The notes: generated by a model from the letters alone, not told the origin. Numbered from the stretch's first letter, positions 1 through 10,464 are shown. The stretch is 26,069 nt of DNA from Nemertoderma westbladi (GCA_032718475.1 JAUCBJ010007927.1:1-26069), one strand, 5' to 3'. Made by a program: numbers and translations.

Positions 1-479
1 CCAAGGATACATGATAATAACGTGACATTCTGGAAGGCACTGACTAACGGACAAGTGACCCGAGTGTGTGTAATTTGTGAGTTTATAGGCGAATGTTACT
101 ACTAAGGTGTGTTTACAGTAGCGAGTCGCAATTGTGAAAGTAACCCTAACTCTCCAGTAAGAACCTGAGGTGTATCTAAGCCTTTGGGACGGACAGTCGA
201 GTGACTTGTGCCGGTTGTCGTTGTCGTTGTGCGGCTACATCGTTGGCGAAAGTACAGCGGCGACGACACATCTGCGCTGAGGATCTCGCACTGTCCGGGG
301 GCTGATTGGGGTAGGCAGCGACGCTCGCTAGCCTAAATATAAACTCGTTATAATATTAACAAGCTGGCAAGCCTGGAGGGTTCACGGTCCTCCTACTTAA
401 TCAGTACAATAATAATACGTTTTCGTTCGGGTAGGCCTATGTTTCCTTTTCACTTGTTCCCATCGTAGGCGACCTCATG
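1..479. other. Unannotated sequence
   Basis: No open frame with recognisable protein features, no tandem repeat and no TIR structure was seen here. It leads into the ACCGGT-rich tract that follows. Confidence 0.5.
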
Positions 480-1000
480 CTCATCCCACCACGACCACGA
501 CCACCAGTTACGAGTTGGGTAGGCGTCTACCGGCAACCGGTAAGTAATTACGCGCCACACGACGTCATCCCGCCATCCGCCAACATTTATACCGGTACGG
601 TAAGCCTACCACCTACCGGCTGGCTACCATCGCACCGTAGGTCTACCGCCTACGCCTACCGGTCAACCGGTAACGGTAGGCTACCGCGTACCGGTACAGC
701 GGTACTCAAAGTCGTACCGGTATTGTCGTAATTGACAAATGCAGGATTAAACCGTAACCCGTTCCGGTACCGGTACCATATGCATCTGAACGACTGGACG
801 GTTAATCTCATAGCATAGCTGCATAGGCCTACCGGTAGTCAGTGCGAAGTCGCCTGCGAACATGGCGAAATATTATATTCACTGCTAGGGCTAGGCTAGG
901 ACCTACCAGCCTACTGCTGTACTGACCTATGACAGTATGAAGATAGGCAGATAGGCCTACAGTGGTCAGGTAGTACCGGTCCGGTATGCCTACTACAGGC
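480..1000. repeat. ACCGGT/TAGGCCTA palindrome-dense tract
   Basis: By eye the tract carries about nine ACCGGT hexamers, mostly in the longer forms TACCGGTA or AACCGGTAA, plus two TAGGCCTA octamers (a third lies just upstream near 432). There is no fixed period, so it is not an ordinary tandem array. The open frame at 477-731 is composed of this motif on repeated Pro/Thr/Tyr codons and is not considered a gene. Confidence 0.6.
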
Positions 1001-1334
1001 AGACAATCAGACAGTACTAGCAGTGCTAATTAATTACCTTAATTAAATCTTCAATTAGGTCATAATGTAGGTCCAAATTTAAAAATCGGCCTCCGTTAAT
1101 CGATTTAGAAATAATTCAGGTACCTCCATGCCAAATATCAGAATCATTCATTGCGTTCCCTATGACAAGATAGCTTTTTCCTAAACCATGCGAAAACACG
1201 CAAATATAGCGCTCACATCGCACAAATACCATCTCGACACCCAATTTTTTGTATGAGCCTTCGCCATCCCTATATCTAACTTTTGTCCAAATTTTGTTTC
1301 GATTGATTAATAAATAACTGAGATATCGCTCTGG

Positions 1335-1380
1335 ACACACACACACACACACTAACACACACACACACACACACACACAC
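1335..1380. repeat. (CA)n microsatellite
   Basis: An almost pure CA dinucleotide tract with one TA interruption about one third along. It follows a stretch reading 'aactgagatatcgctctgg', and a similar 'aagagatatcgctatgac' phrase occurs near 9720, so it may be the variable tail of a dispersed repeat. The minus-strand open frame across it (Cys-Val runs) is an artefact of the repeat. Confidence 0.95.
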
Positions 1381-1429
1381 ATTACGGTAATAATGGTCAC
1401 TTATGTCAAAGACCGTGAACCAATAAACT

Positions 1430-2480
1430 CATATATAGCAGATATGACGGAGTTGATAGAAGATGGTCTTGGTATCAGGGAGCGATATACTCTACTTTCA
1501 AGCGTTTGTTGATAGCTTGATACGCGGTGATACTAGTCCAACTACTACGAAGGATGATGGTCATTATATCGAACCTACGATTTCCTGGAAGTAACTTACG
1601 CGTGAATTGGACTATGGAAAATTCACCGCTCGCTACACGCATTGTAATGGTATGTATATGGACTTCTTAACCATTGGCCATTCTATCGATTTACACGATA
1701 CGGACTATGTCGAACATATCCTACCCAGAGGAGTCGAAACGATAAACCAAAATTCTAATGCGAAAATCCTATTCGAAATCAACTCGAAAGAAAAGACATT
1801 AAAGAAACAAATAAACGCGGAAACTCCAACATATATTTGGAATTCTTGATAGAAGCATTGTAACAACAAATAAATATCACCCGCGTTTCTCCTTCAAGAC
1901 GTGCGTCTTTGGTATTATTACGATAAATGCCCTAGACCCAGCCAATAAACGGAAAGACATAAACATCCACGGAAACGTTGTGTTAAACACAGTTGTGTTC
2001 GTTATATTTACTGGAGTTTCGAGCGAAACTTGTTTGACGTATCACCTATGCTCACTCGGCTCGAACGATCCTGGAGTAAACCTACGATCAGAGTCCCGGA
2101 ATACTCGGTCAAACCTCCTCATTCCTTAGTTGGACCTCAGACCTGCGATCCTGGTAGTGTCGCGGATCCTCGCGGACTGTATTCACTGTTCAAAGATCTA
2201 GTGCTACCCTAACAATTAATCGGTAACACTCCGACAGTGATTTCTAGCTAGCCGCCCATCTTACCTAGCCGGATTGTGACGCGGACACCTAATATCACTA
2301 TCCAACCGTATGGTCGTCCCCGTTTAACGCGATACAACCCTTCATCAAGGTGAAGGAGAGCGTTGTACGAAACGAGTTAAACGTTATTCTATAAAGATCA
2401 AAAAAGAAATCTGCGTTTGTTCAGATAAACGTAAGTTATAACAGTAAGTCCAATCGATAAACGAATTAGCCTTATTTCAG
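1430..2480. other. Unannotated sequence with short open frames
   Basis: Two plus-strand frames of 80 codons (1607-1849) and 60 codons (2030-2212) are open, but neither shows a motif I recognise. Stops and frame changes separate them. They may be decayed coding sequence of a mobile element or chance frames. A strong donor-like GTAAGT occurs at 2431-2436, 50 bp before the acceptor described for the next feature. Confidence 0.4.
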
Positions 2481-2772
2481 TTCGATTGGGAAATCTCGAA
2501 TCTCTAAGAAGATATCAAGCTTAGAAAACCCTATTCTCTGCGAGAGTTTTGGACGAACGTATCCCATGACAAACGGAGGAAAATCAGCTCGAGGAGAAGC
2601 ATATCGAACTGGACGAGACACCGACCGTAAACCCAAACCTTCTAATGCAATTGTATTGCACCCTTTACCCAGGAGTTGTAGCCTTCCTAGTAAAGTGGCT
2701 CGCCCCAAAGAGAAAAGGACTCTGGCTAGCCTCGGGAAACTGCGTAAACGCCGTCCGCGCAAAGAAAACTAA
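2481..2772 (+). CDS. Possible terminal coding exon, unknown protein
   Basis: A pyrimidine-rich acceptor (CTTATTTCAG, AG at 2479-2480) is followed by a frame open for 96 codons from 2482 to a TAA at 2770-2772. The same frame has a TAG at 2467-2469, just upstream of the acceptor, as expected if coding begins at the splice site. An internal ATG lies at 2566. The C-terminus is strongly basic (KLRKRRPRKEN) and resembles a nuclear localisation signal; no domain is recognised. A donor at 2431 would give an intron of only 50 bp, and that join is out of frame unless the first exon is non-coding. The minus strand is also open here (2472-2762), so chance or an old mobile-element fragment remains possible. 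Confidence 0.3.
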
Positions 2773-4182
2773 CTGTTTAGAGTATCTTTATGTTTTAGAA
2801 ACTGTGATTTTTATATTTTATAGACTGAAAATCCCATTTTCTGGGAGCGGTGTAAAAGCTTTTGCTGAATTGCCCGGTTATTTTTCCTTATTTTTCCCGT
2901 AAAATACTCTGTAGTTGGTTTAATAGGCGTAAGAGGCCGTATTATTGCTGTATCGGTGTTTTTAGAGGATCTAAGAGCTATTTCTTCCGTATGTGTACTG
3001 TGGAAGGCATAGTTGATGATTCTATGGCAATTCCGTGACGCAAAAGGGGATAGCTACTCTTGAACAGTAGTTACTATGACGACGGTTAACAGCTGATATT
3101 CATACGTGTCGATTTTCTTTGTTCTACGGCATCTCTCAGTTCAGTCAACCAATCAGAGCGTTTTTACTGTTCTTGTACAGAAATTTCCTAGAAATCACGC
3201 AATGCTGTATGGGCTGTGTTATCATTCTGTCCTGAGCCAGGAAGAGCGGCTTTGGAATATTTTGTGCTTTTCTGCTTTAGCCTAACATTAGTAGGCTTAA
3301 TTATAAGGACATATATCCGTTATCTCAACTCACACTTAATATCACACTGGTTATCACTGGTTAACTGGCCCATACTGTGCAACTTAACTTAACATTACTG
3401 CTTTGCTGCCGGTTATTCATTATATTTGTTGATGAATTATTATATTTGGAATAACGAGAAATAACCCCGAAACCCAATATTCTTGATATACCGAAGGTAA
3501 GAGAGAAAGGTTACATATAACGATTGCGACTTATGTTAAAGTGGTTTGAAGTGAATCTAATGTTATTTGATAGACCCTACATGAGTCGGTCTGTGTTCCT
3601 TTTATATGTGACTAAAATCAGTGAAGATCGGCAGATTAGTGTGCAGTATTGTGCAGCATTGTGTATGAGTGAGACTGATAACGAAGCATTTCCTAAAGAA
3701 TGCGCCATATATGTGAATTGTAACTAAGCCATATCGTTGTGAGTAGTTTAAGTCATAACTCTGTTTATATAGATAGAGCGCCACGTCCTAAAGGAACTGT
3801 TAATATTCCCCGAAGGTGAATAATATTGTCAGAGATTATATAATACTGTCAGTCGAATAATACATTAGGCTTACATAGCAATACGATTAAGCCCTCGAAG
3901 TCAATCTCCCGGGTATATCCAACGGGTGAATGATCGCGCACAGATTGGTTTCAACTAGTGTAGTGAATCAAATACTTGTTAGAGGCTAAAGCGATTTATT
4001 ATCTAGAAGACATCCTAATTTGGCGGGTTAAACTGCCAAAGGTCTGAAAGCGCGAACACCATTGTATTCACATTACATTGATAGATTGGTCTGTGTAAGT
4101 GCCGCTCAACTAGTTGGAGTGCTCTGGTGTAATGGTTCTCTACGTGGGTGTATCTCTAGGTAGACGTCAGCATTGAAGGCTT
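2773..4182. other. Unannotated AT-rich sequence
   Basis: I see no gene, tandem repeat or TIR element. Short open frames (for example 3524-3727 plus and 3602-3784 minus) overlap on opposite strands and have no motif. Confidence 0.5.
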
Positions 4183-4579
4183 CAAGTCTCCCTCACATTC
4201 AGGCGTCATGTCTCCCCACATGGGTTTTTTTGATATTAATTGATATAATTTCAAAATGGCTGAACCAAAACTGGAAAACAATATATGGCAGTATAATGCA
4301 ATAATTAGTCAACACATGCTGTGAATTACAATTAACATACAGTAAAATAAGGATGCGATATTTCATTCGTTGTAAAGGGCAAAAATTTACTTTTGAACCC
4401 AGAAAACGTCTATTGACAATAAAACAAAAATAACCAAAAGGTAATAAAACACTGTTTCGCGGGTGTAGCCAACATGTATTTTACACATTTTTGTGTGGTA
4501 TTGTTAAATAATTTACAATAGTTTTTGAGTTATTAAAAAAAATCAAGTCTCCCCTAAAGTCAAGTCTCCCTCACTCACC
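4183..4579. repeat. Interspersed 'TCAAGTCTCCC' repeats
   Basis: The phrase TCAAGTCTCCCTCAC occurs near 4189 and again near 4561, with a related TCAAGTCTCCCC near 4544 and a CATGTCTCCCCACATG near 4207. They bracket about 350 bp of AT-rich unique sequence in direct orientation. They could be a decayed minisatellite or the edges of an old insertion. Confidence 0.35.
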
Positions 4580-4767
4580 CTAATGTTAAATGTGCCAGCT
4601 GGAATTACTGTGACGTCATACACATTAAACAGACAAACACTACATTTTAAAATGATTTTTCCCATGCTAACTAAAAAAACGTGTTTTATACAAAAAAACA
4701 ACCCTCACCCCCCAACACTCGATTTAGGGCACTGTAAGAAACGTTTTATTAACCCAGATGGTGGGGT

Positions 4768-4789
4768 GGGGGGGGGGGGGGGGGGGGGG
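4768..4789 (+). repeat. Poly-G run (22 G)
   Basis: An uninterrupted run of 22 G, preceded by GGTGGGGT. Length in the assembly may be unreliable because homopolymers of this size slip. Confidence 0.95.
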
Positions 4790-4861
4790 AACTTTTGACC
4801 AAATTTACCCACCCACAGGGGAAAATCAACTCAAATATCAGCTGATTACTCCCAAAATTAA

Positions 4862-4940
4862 AACTGTAACCTGTTCTATTGACTTTCATTTATTGTGTTG
4901 GTTATAATAACATGTCACTGTAACCTGCATCTTTCACTTT
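4862..4940 (+). repeat. Dispersed repeat, copy 1
   Basis: About 80 bp beginning AACTGTAACCTGTTCTAT resembles 9847-9925, with shared blocks such as 'acctgttctat', 'ttggttata' and 'aacctgc'. Both copies are in the same orientation. Family unknown. Confidence 0.45.
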
Positions 4941-5204
4941 ATTGATAATTTAACATTGGGTTGAGATATTAATTCGTTAAGATGGGATTTGCGTCAAGTT
5001 AAGTACTTAAGATAGGTGATGCCAATCCCAAGGTACCACTGTACCAGTAATTGGCAAAAATTTGAGAAGCAAAGCTTCGATTTATCTTCCAATGGCAATG
5101 ATTAAGGCTACAGAATTATGGCGCAAACAGCTATCGCAATACAGCTATAGTCACTTAAGCTCTGGTGACAAGGCAAATAAAGGCTCCATAAATAAGTAAG
5201 TACA

Positions 5205-5272
5205 ACCTGGAAAATCCGGCCGGATATCCGATCCGGACCGGATGCAAGAAGTGCTATCCGGTGCACCCCTAT
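5205..5272 (-). mobile_element. hAT-like transposon terminus, fragment
   Basis: Read on the minus strand from 5272 the sequence starts AGGGGTGCACCGGATAGC and continues with alternating CCGGAT/ATCCGG subterminal motifs. Ends of this shape (a G-rich tip followed by GTGCACCGGATA) are common in hAT-type elements. The matching other end and a TSD were not found, so this is a recognisable tip only. Confidence 0.4.
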
Positions 5273-5535
5273 TCTCATTGATGTGATATTTAAGTGGCAC
5301 TTTTTAATGTCCATTGAAATCTTCCCATAGAAATTGCTTTTTCAATACTTGGCATTTTTTGAAGTTTTCCTTTTCAATTTCGTGAACAGCAGAAACCAAT
5401 TAATTAAACACAAACCAATTAGGGCTAAACGACTTATTACAAAGGGGCAATTGTATTTAATTGTATTTAAACCACTGCATTCATCAGGTTTTATGCCTCA
5501 TCAAAACGTAATTCCGTTAAAAAGAATTAGCGCAG

Positions 5536-5547
5536 TTACTACTACTA
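5536..5547 (-). repeat. (TAG)n 3' tail of LINE-A
   Basis: The minus strand ends TAGTAGTAGTAA directly at the ORF stop, with no poly-A. The two copies of the other LINE family in the window end in similar TAG/AGT units. Confidence 0.6.
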
Positions 5548-6346
5548 GGTCAAGCGAACTCGGACAGTGGAAATGAGATCCTTCCAGGCTTCCCGATTCT
5601 CCATAGTTGTCGCAATTTCGTTTCTCCAAACTTCAGTGTCCCTTTCAAGTTGATCTATATATGTTATGGCCGGTCGTCCACGACTACGCTTTCCATGAGT
5701 TGGTTGCCAGAGAAGTAGATCTGGTATGAAGACCTCGTCTTTACTTCGCCAGCAGTGCCCACTGAATCTTAATCTGCTTTCATGGAGGGTGGTTGATACA
5801 GGTGGTATTGTACCATAAAGCTCGGCATTTGTCATGTGTTGTCTCCAGTTGATGTTTAGGGCTGCCCTTAGTAGTCTTGTGTAGCAACCATCAATTCATT
5901 GTTCAAGTGATTTAGTCAGTGTCCAGGTCTCACCCCCGTATAAAAATACACTTTCCACTGTGGCTCGAAAGAACTTAGTCTTCAGTTGCCTGGAGAGATC
6001 TGATTTCCAGATGGTATCCATTCTTTCCTAACTTCTATGTCCTTTTTGCTACTCTCTATCCATGATCCAAGGTACTGGAAGTCATCGACCTTCCTTAGTT
6101 GATTAGTATCAATGGTTGTCAAGTTTCCATCACCATTAAAGGTCATGAATTCGGTCTTTGTAGCATTTATATGCAATCCAACCTCCTTAGCAGCCCTCTC
6201 CACTTTATTTAGTAGAAGCTGTGCATCTGCTAGCGTATTAGAGAGCAGGGCGATGTCATCCGCAAAGTCGGTGTCTGTGACTGTAGTTGCCGGATATCTA
6301 CTACTTCTGCGTTCTTGAAGTGTGAATCCCAGATCTCCACCCTTTA
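5536..6346 (-). pseudogene. LINE reverse-transcriptase 3' fragment (LINE-A)
   Basis: The minus strand encodes the C-terminal half of a non-LTR reverse transcriptase. In order there is a DTDFADDIALLS motif C (about 6255-6290), the KVDDFQYLGSWI block, a thumb-like region with LYGGETWTLTKS, and the RLRFSGHCWRS...LLLWQP tail typical of many invertebrate LINEs. The copy is dead: sequence is lost near 5982-6000, an in-frame TGA lies in the CYTRLL region near 5900, and the frame is interrupted. The last stop codon is part of a (TAG)n tail at 5536-5547. Motifs A and B are missing at the 5' end, so it is 5'-truncated. Clade is not resolved. Confidence 0.88.
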
Positions 6347-6396
6347 TGAAGCGCAGTTAATTCAGATATATTACGCATATTCCTCCCAACATCACT

Positions 6397-6444
6397 GTTA
6401 GACATGGAGCATATCTTCTGCCAGAAGATATGCTACATGTCTAA
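6397..6444. repeat. 48-bp near-perfect palindrome
   Basis: Two arms of 24 bases starting GTTAGACATG and meeting at CTTCTG/CCAGAAG pair with a single mismatch and essentially no loop. It lies about 50 bp beyond the 5' edge of LINE-A. It may be the core of a small foldback or MITE remnant, or a cruciform-forming site. Confidence 0.8.
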
Positions 6445-6529
6445 CGCCATTGTTAAACACCCTTAAAAAATCAATTTCCATTTTTATTGCTCGTTGGCCT
6501 TCCCCATGTTGGCTGAACACAATACAGTA

Positions 6530-6543
6530 TATATATATATATG
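6530..6543. repeat. (AT)n microsatellite
   Basis: A short TATATATATATATA run flanked by unique sequence. Confidence 0.8.
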
Positions 6544-6660
6544 TAAGGTTGATGCACTACAATACGAAGTTATAGTTGTTTTAAAAAAATTCTAATGAGA
6601 GGGTACCCCCCACTTAAAATCAGCATCCCTGAAAACATGAATAACCTGAAAATCAATGTA

Positions 6661-6711
6661 TTTATTTGATCAGTTACAAATATAGTTCAGTACAAATACA
6701 ACAATTTTATT
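6661..6711 (-). promoter_or_regulatory. Polyadenylation signals of the zinc-finger gene
   Basis: On the minus strand AATAAA occurs at 6711-6706 and again at 6666-6661, 11 and 56 bases past the zinc-finger stop codon. Position and strand fit a compact 3' UTR. Assignment rests on the hexamer only. Confidence 0.5.
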
Positions 6712-6721
6712 ACCGGTAACT

Positions 6722-8231
6722 TTAAGATTTATGAACAGAATTTAAATGGGTATTTAGATTACCTTTATGATTGAATTCTTTACTACAATAACCGCATTTA
6801 TGTTTTATTTCCTTATGTATAGAGTCGAAATGTTGTTTTAGTACGGCTTTTCTAGCAAATGATTTTCCACAATCAAAACAGTTGTACTTGATATCTTTAT
6901 GTATAGAATCGATATGTTTTTTTAGGTCGTCTTTGTAACTGAATTCTTTATGACAATAACCGCACTTATGTTTGATATCTTTATGTTTAGAGTCAACATG
7001 TTTTTTTATTTCGCCTTTTGTAGCAAATGACTTTCCACAATCAAAACAGTTGTACTTGATATCTTTATGTATAAAGTCGACATGTAGTTTTAGGTGGTGT
7101 TTGTAACTGAATTCTTTATGACAATAACCGCACTTATATTTGATATCTTTATGTATAGAGTCGACATGTCGTTTTAGTTCGGCTTTTGTAGCAAATGATT
7201 TTCCACAATCGGAGCAGCTATACTTGATGATACCTTTGTGGGCAAAGTCAACGTGGGTGTTTAGACTTATTTGCTGGCTGAATTCTTTATGACAATAACC
7301 GCACTTATATTTGATATCTTTATGTATAGAGTCGACATGTCGTTTTAGTTCGGCTTTTGTAGCAAATGATTTTCCACAATCGGAGCAGCTATACTTGATG
7401 ATACCTTTGTGGGCAAAGTCAACGTGGGTGTTTAGACTTATTTGCTGGCTGAATTCTTTATGACAATAATCGCACTTATGTTTGATATGTTTATGTATAG
7501 AGTCGACATGTTGTTTTATTTTGCCTTTTGTAGCAAATGACTTTCCACAATCCGAGCAGCTATTCTTGATGATACCTTTGTGGGCAAAGTCAACGTGGGT
7601 GTTTAGATCTCCTTTGCTGGCTGAATTCTTTATTACAATAATCGCACTTATATTTTATACCTTTATGGATACCGTCAACATGCTTCTTTACATAATTTTT
7701 TCTTTTAAACACTTTCTCACAATAATCGCATTTATACTTATTCTTGACGTCTTTATGAACGGATTCTATATGTCTCTCTAAAAGTTCTTTGTTATTAAAT
7801 AATTCATTGCAATGCAAACAGGAACTGGTGTCTGAAGAAGATACCAACTCCCCAACAGTTTCATTAGAACTACCTGACTCTGTTGTTGCACAACTGATTG
7901 TCGGTTCTGTAACTTCAGCTCCAATAGGCCTACCATACGAACAGTCTGGATTGTTGTTTTCCCGTTTTTCAACAATAAAAGAATCTCCAGATGGTTCATA
8001 AGAAATATCTTCGTCATCTAGTAAAGGGACAACATCTACTCTACCGAACAAATTGTTGTGATCTTCGATGGGAGATGATCCGTAAACGCAGTTCTCTTGT
8101 TTGACATCAAGATAATAGGGGGTGGAGTCTGTTGGTTCTCTCTTTATAATTATACAGTCTGTATGTTCGTTCTTTATAACTATACCGGCGCCAGACGATT
8201 TCTTTTTCAATAAATTAATATGTTGATCCAT
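6722..8231 (-). CDS. C2H2 zinc-finger protein, intronless, one frameshift
   Basis: A probable nuclear DNA-binding protein. The start ATG at 8231 has A at -3 and G at +4, and an in-frame TAA lies five codons upstream. Residues 1-137 are acidic/Ser-rich with no KRAB, BTB or ZAD domain visible. They hold three PsiKxE motifs (IKNE 19-22, IKRE 29-32, VKQE 43-46). Finger 1 is at 138-159 and finger 2 at 168-189. In finger 3 one extra nucleotide (within 7607-7613, judged against sister repeats) shifts the frame to a stop at 7590-7592. Past that point the shifted frame stays open through ten more CX2C...HX4H fingers to a TAA at 6722-6724, making 13. Fingers 4-13 alternate two types (CSDCGKSF and CGYCHKEF) and lack the usual TGEKP linker, having HKDIKYK instead. 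If the extra base is real the gene makes a 213-residue product with two intact fingers; if it is an error it encodes about 502 residues. Confidence 0.85.
7200..7541 (-). repeat. 171-bp two-finger tandem duplication
   Basis: The segment beginning at 7201 recurs at 7372 with period 171 bp (57 codons, two fingers of 28 and 29 residues). The two copies are nearly identical, and a third more diverged copy follows toward 7610. This points to recent expansion of the finger array by unequal exchange or conversion. Confidence 0.85.
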
Positions 8232-9170
8232 TATGAATAAATATTAATCAATAAATTAAATACAGTTTACAGTATTTCAAGCTATCTCTAGCCTCATTCT
8301 TAACATAAATAGTTGATATAACATAAGGGCGTTCCAAAGTTGCCTGTCAGCCTGTACCGAAACGGAATTGGGCAGGTTATAGTGACAGTGACAAGCAAAT
8401 GGAACCAAAAGAAAACTATCAATACGGTACATCAATATTCACTATCCGCTTAGAGTAGTAGTTTGAATTATGGTTAAATCTGACCACGATACGTAGTATT
8501 TGGGAGATTCGTAGGACCGAGCGATGATGCAAAACATGCAACTTTAGAACGCCAACATCTCGGCAATTTCTTGATAGCATTCAAATGTTTTCACAGAGTT
8601 TAGAAATATTATTCACCCACAATAAAATAGTAGCAACACCAGGTTTCATTAAACGGTTATAACAAAAGGTTCATACCGGTATGTGACAGGGAAGAGGATA
8701 CATTGAAACGGAGTTGCAAGGCTCCAGGGCCAAACCAGCAAACGGTAATTTAAAATATATAAAGAAAATATATAATTAATTTTAAATATGATTGTTAACA
8801 TTTTCACGTTTGAAACTTATCTCCTTGCTCCAGGTATTGTTTGGTAGATATATATTTTTCTATAAATATATAATAATAATAAGAAGACTGGTACAAGACT
8901 GACATAATTTCTGAACTAATCAGGTACCAGTACGGTTCTAAATTACAGGTTTAAGGATATTTACTAAATATGTTATTAGTATTGGTGATTCATTTAAAGC
9001 AACAGTGTGCTCGGATGTACTGGGAGTGGGAACTACGTACGGTCGCGGTTGTATGAAACTACAAAAGTTCCTATGCAGTAAACTTCGCCCGCGTCCAATC
9101 TTCGCCGGACAAAGTCTTTGGAACTTAATGGATTAACTACCTAATACTTAAGGGCACGTGAATTCCAGAC
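8232..9170. other. Unannotated AT-rich sequence upstream of the zinc-finger gene
   Basis: This should include the promoter of the minus-strand zinc-finger gene, but I see no convincing TATA box or initiator at a sensible distance. One CATACCGGTATG palindrome lies near 8676. Confidence 0.4.
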
Positions 9171-9184
9171 TTGTATAACTGCCT

Positions 9185-9560
9185 GTATAACTCTGTATAT
9201 CAGACAATATGTCCGTCTGTCTGTCGAAATTTAGGAAAGGACACGACCTCGCTAACATTTTGGTTGAAGGGGTTGTCCTTGTCGGTGATTCCATTTCTGA
9301 TGTTAGTATTCACATATAATGGCTTTGTGTTGGTCTGTACTCTGTATACGTGATGGTCTGTCCGTCAAAACATAACAGACCTAGACAAACAGCCAGATAG
9401 ACCACCTACAATGCTTTAACCGTTAAAACAGACATCAGAAATGGAATCATAGACCAGGAAAACCTCTACAACACCATTTTTAGTTGTGTAACGTATTTCA
9501 TTCATTATTTTTGACTGACAGACAGGCATACAGACTGACAGACATGCAGGCAGGCAGAAA
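9185..9560. repeat. Inverted repeat with GACA/CTGT-rich flanks
   Basis: GATTCCATTTCTGATGT near 9288 is repeated inverted near 9429-9447 (ACATCAGAAATGGAATC). The outer flanks are CTGTCTGTC-rich on the left and CAGACAGG/CAGACAGAC-rich on the right, so the pairing may extend loosely to about 180 bp per arm. It looks like a decayed foldback or MITE. No TSD is visible. Confidence 0.5.
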
Positions 9561-9846
9561 GAGAGACAATCAAGAATGGATGAAACATTGAAACTGACCG
9601 TAATGTGATCACTAAACAGGAAAAATCCTAGCTAAAATTGTACAATGCATGTGTTTCATTAATTTTGTCAGACTAACCGACTGACAGACAGACCAGACGA
9701 CAGCTATAACTCAAGAACTAAGAGATATCGCTATGACGTTTTCAGTTTTGAAATCAACCTTAAATTTTGATCCAGAATTAAAAAATCAATTTGTATCACA
9801 AACACGCGCCTTTAAATAATAACTCAAAGTTATCCTGTAGCTAATT

Positions 9847-9925
9847 ATGAAACTGTGACCTGTTCTATGACACCCGTTCATTGTTTTGGTTATAGTTACA
9901 AGCCTCTGTAAGAGTAAACCTGCTC
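9847..9925 (+). repeat. Dispersed repeat, copy 2
   Basis: The partner of 4862-4940 in the same orientation (AACTGTGACCTGTTCTAT and following). It follows a 'caagaactaagagatatcgc' phrase also approximated near 1316. Confidence 0.45.
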
Positions 9926-10464
9926 CGGGATACGCTAATTAGCAGGTAAACATTGTTTGCGGGCGATGGGCGAAGGTGTTTCCAGGCTGCACCCAATGCC
10001 AACACTAAAAGATGCTATCGCAGTGGGATAAACTATAAAGGTACGGTCAATCATGTTACACAACAAATGAGAGATTGTGGGCGTTCTAGGTTAGGAAAAC
10101 AACAATGAAAATAAATTATCAGCAGGATATATTTAATTTATTTATTGCTTAGAATCAACAAGCCTAAATCTGTAAATGTACTCCTATGAAATCATAGAGA
10201 CACAGGGAAAACACTGCAAACCTTCGGTAAGCAGTGAAAAATTGATCAACAGGAAAACAAGGATAGTGCTGAGCATTGATGAATTACTATCCCACAGCTG
10301 GGAACCGATTGAAGCCACAATGACAGAATATCTTTCTTTCAGTTTCTTTCTTTACAATGACATCCAGTCCCAGTCAGCCAGTACCGTCTGACCGTACCGT
10401 AGTAACCAAAATAATAAAAATGATTTGGTGATTTGTGCGTTTAAACTGCTGGATATGCTGATAT
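9926..10464. other. Unannotated sequence
   Basis: No gene or repeat structure recognised. The 71-codon open frame at 10176-10391 has no motif. Confidence 0.4.

Noticed and set aside
1116-1400. 94-codon minus-strand frame rich in Cys-Val
   Set aside because: The Cys-Val run is the translation of the (CA)n tract; the rest has no motif.
2472-2762. 96-codon minus-strand frame
   Set aside because: It overlaps the better supported plus-strand exon candidate and has no start context or motif; kept only as a reason for doubt.
5982-6203. A separate small minus-strand gene
   Set aside because: It is the LINE-A reverse-transcriptase segment after motif C, continuous with 5545-5835 once decay is allowed for.
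7482-7781. 99-codon hydrophobic plus-strand frame
   Set aside because: It is the antisense of the zinc-finger array; the Phe/Leu/Ile content comes from reading Lys/Asp/His codons backwards.
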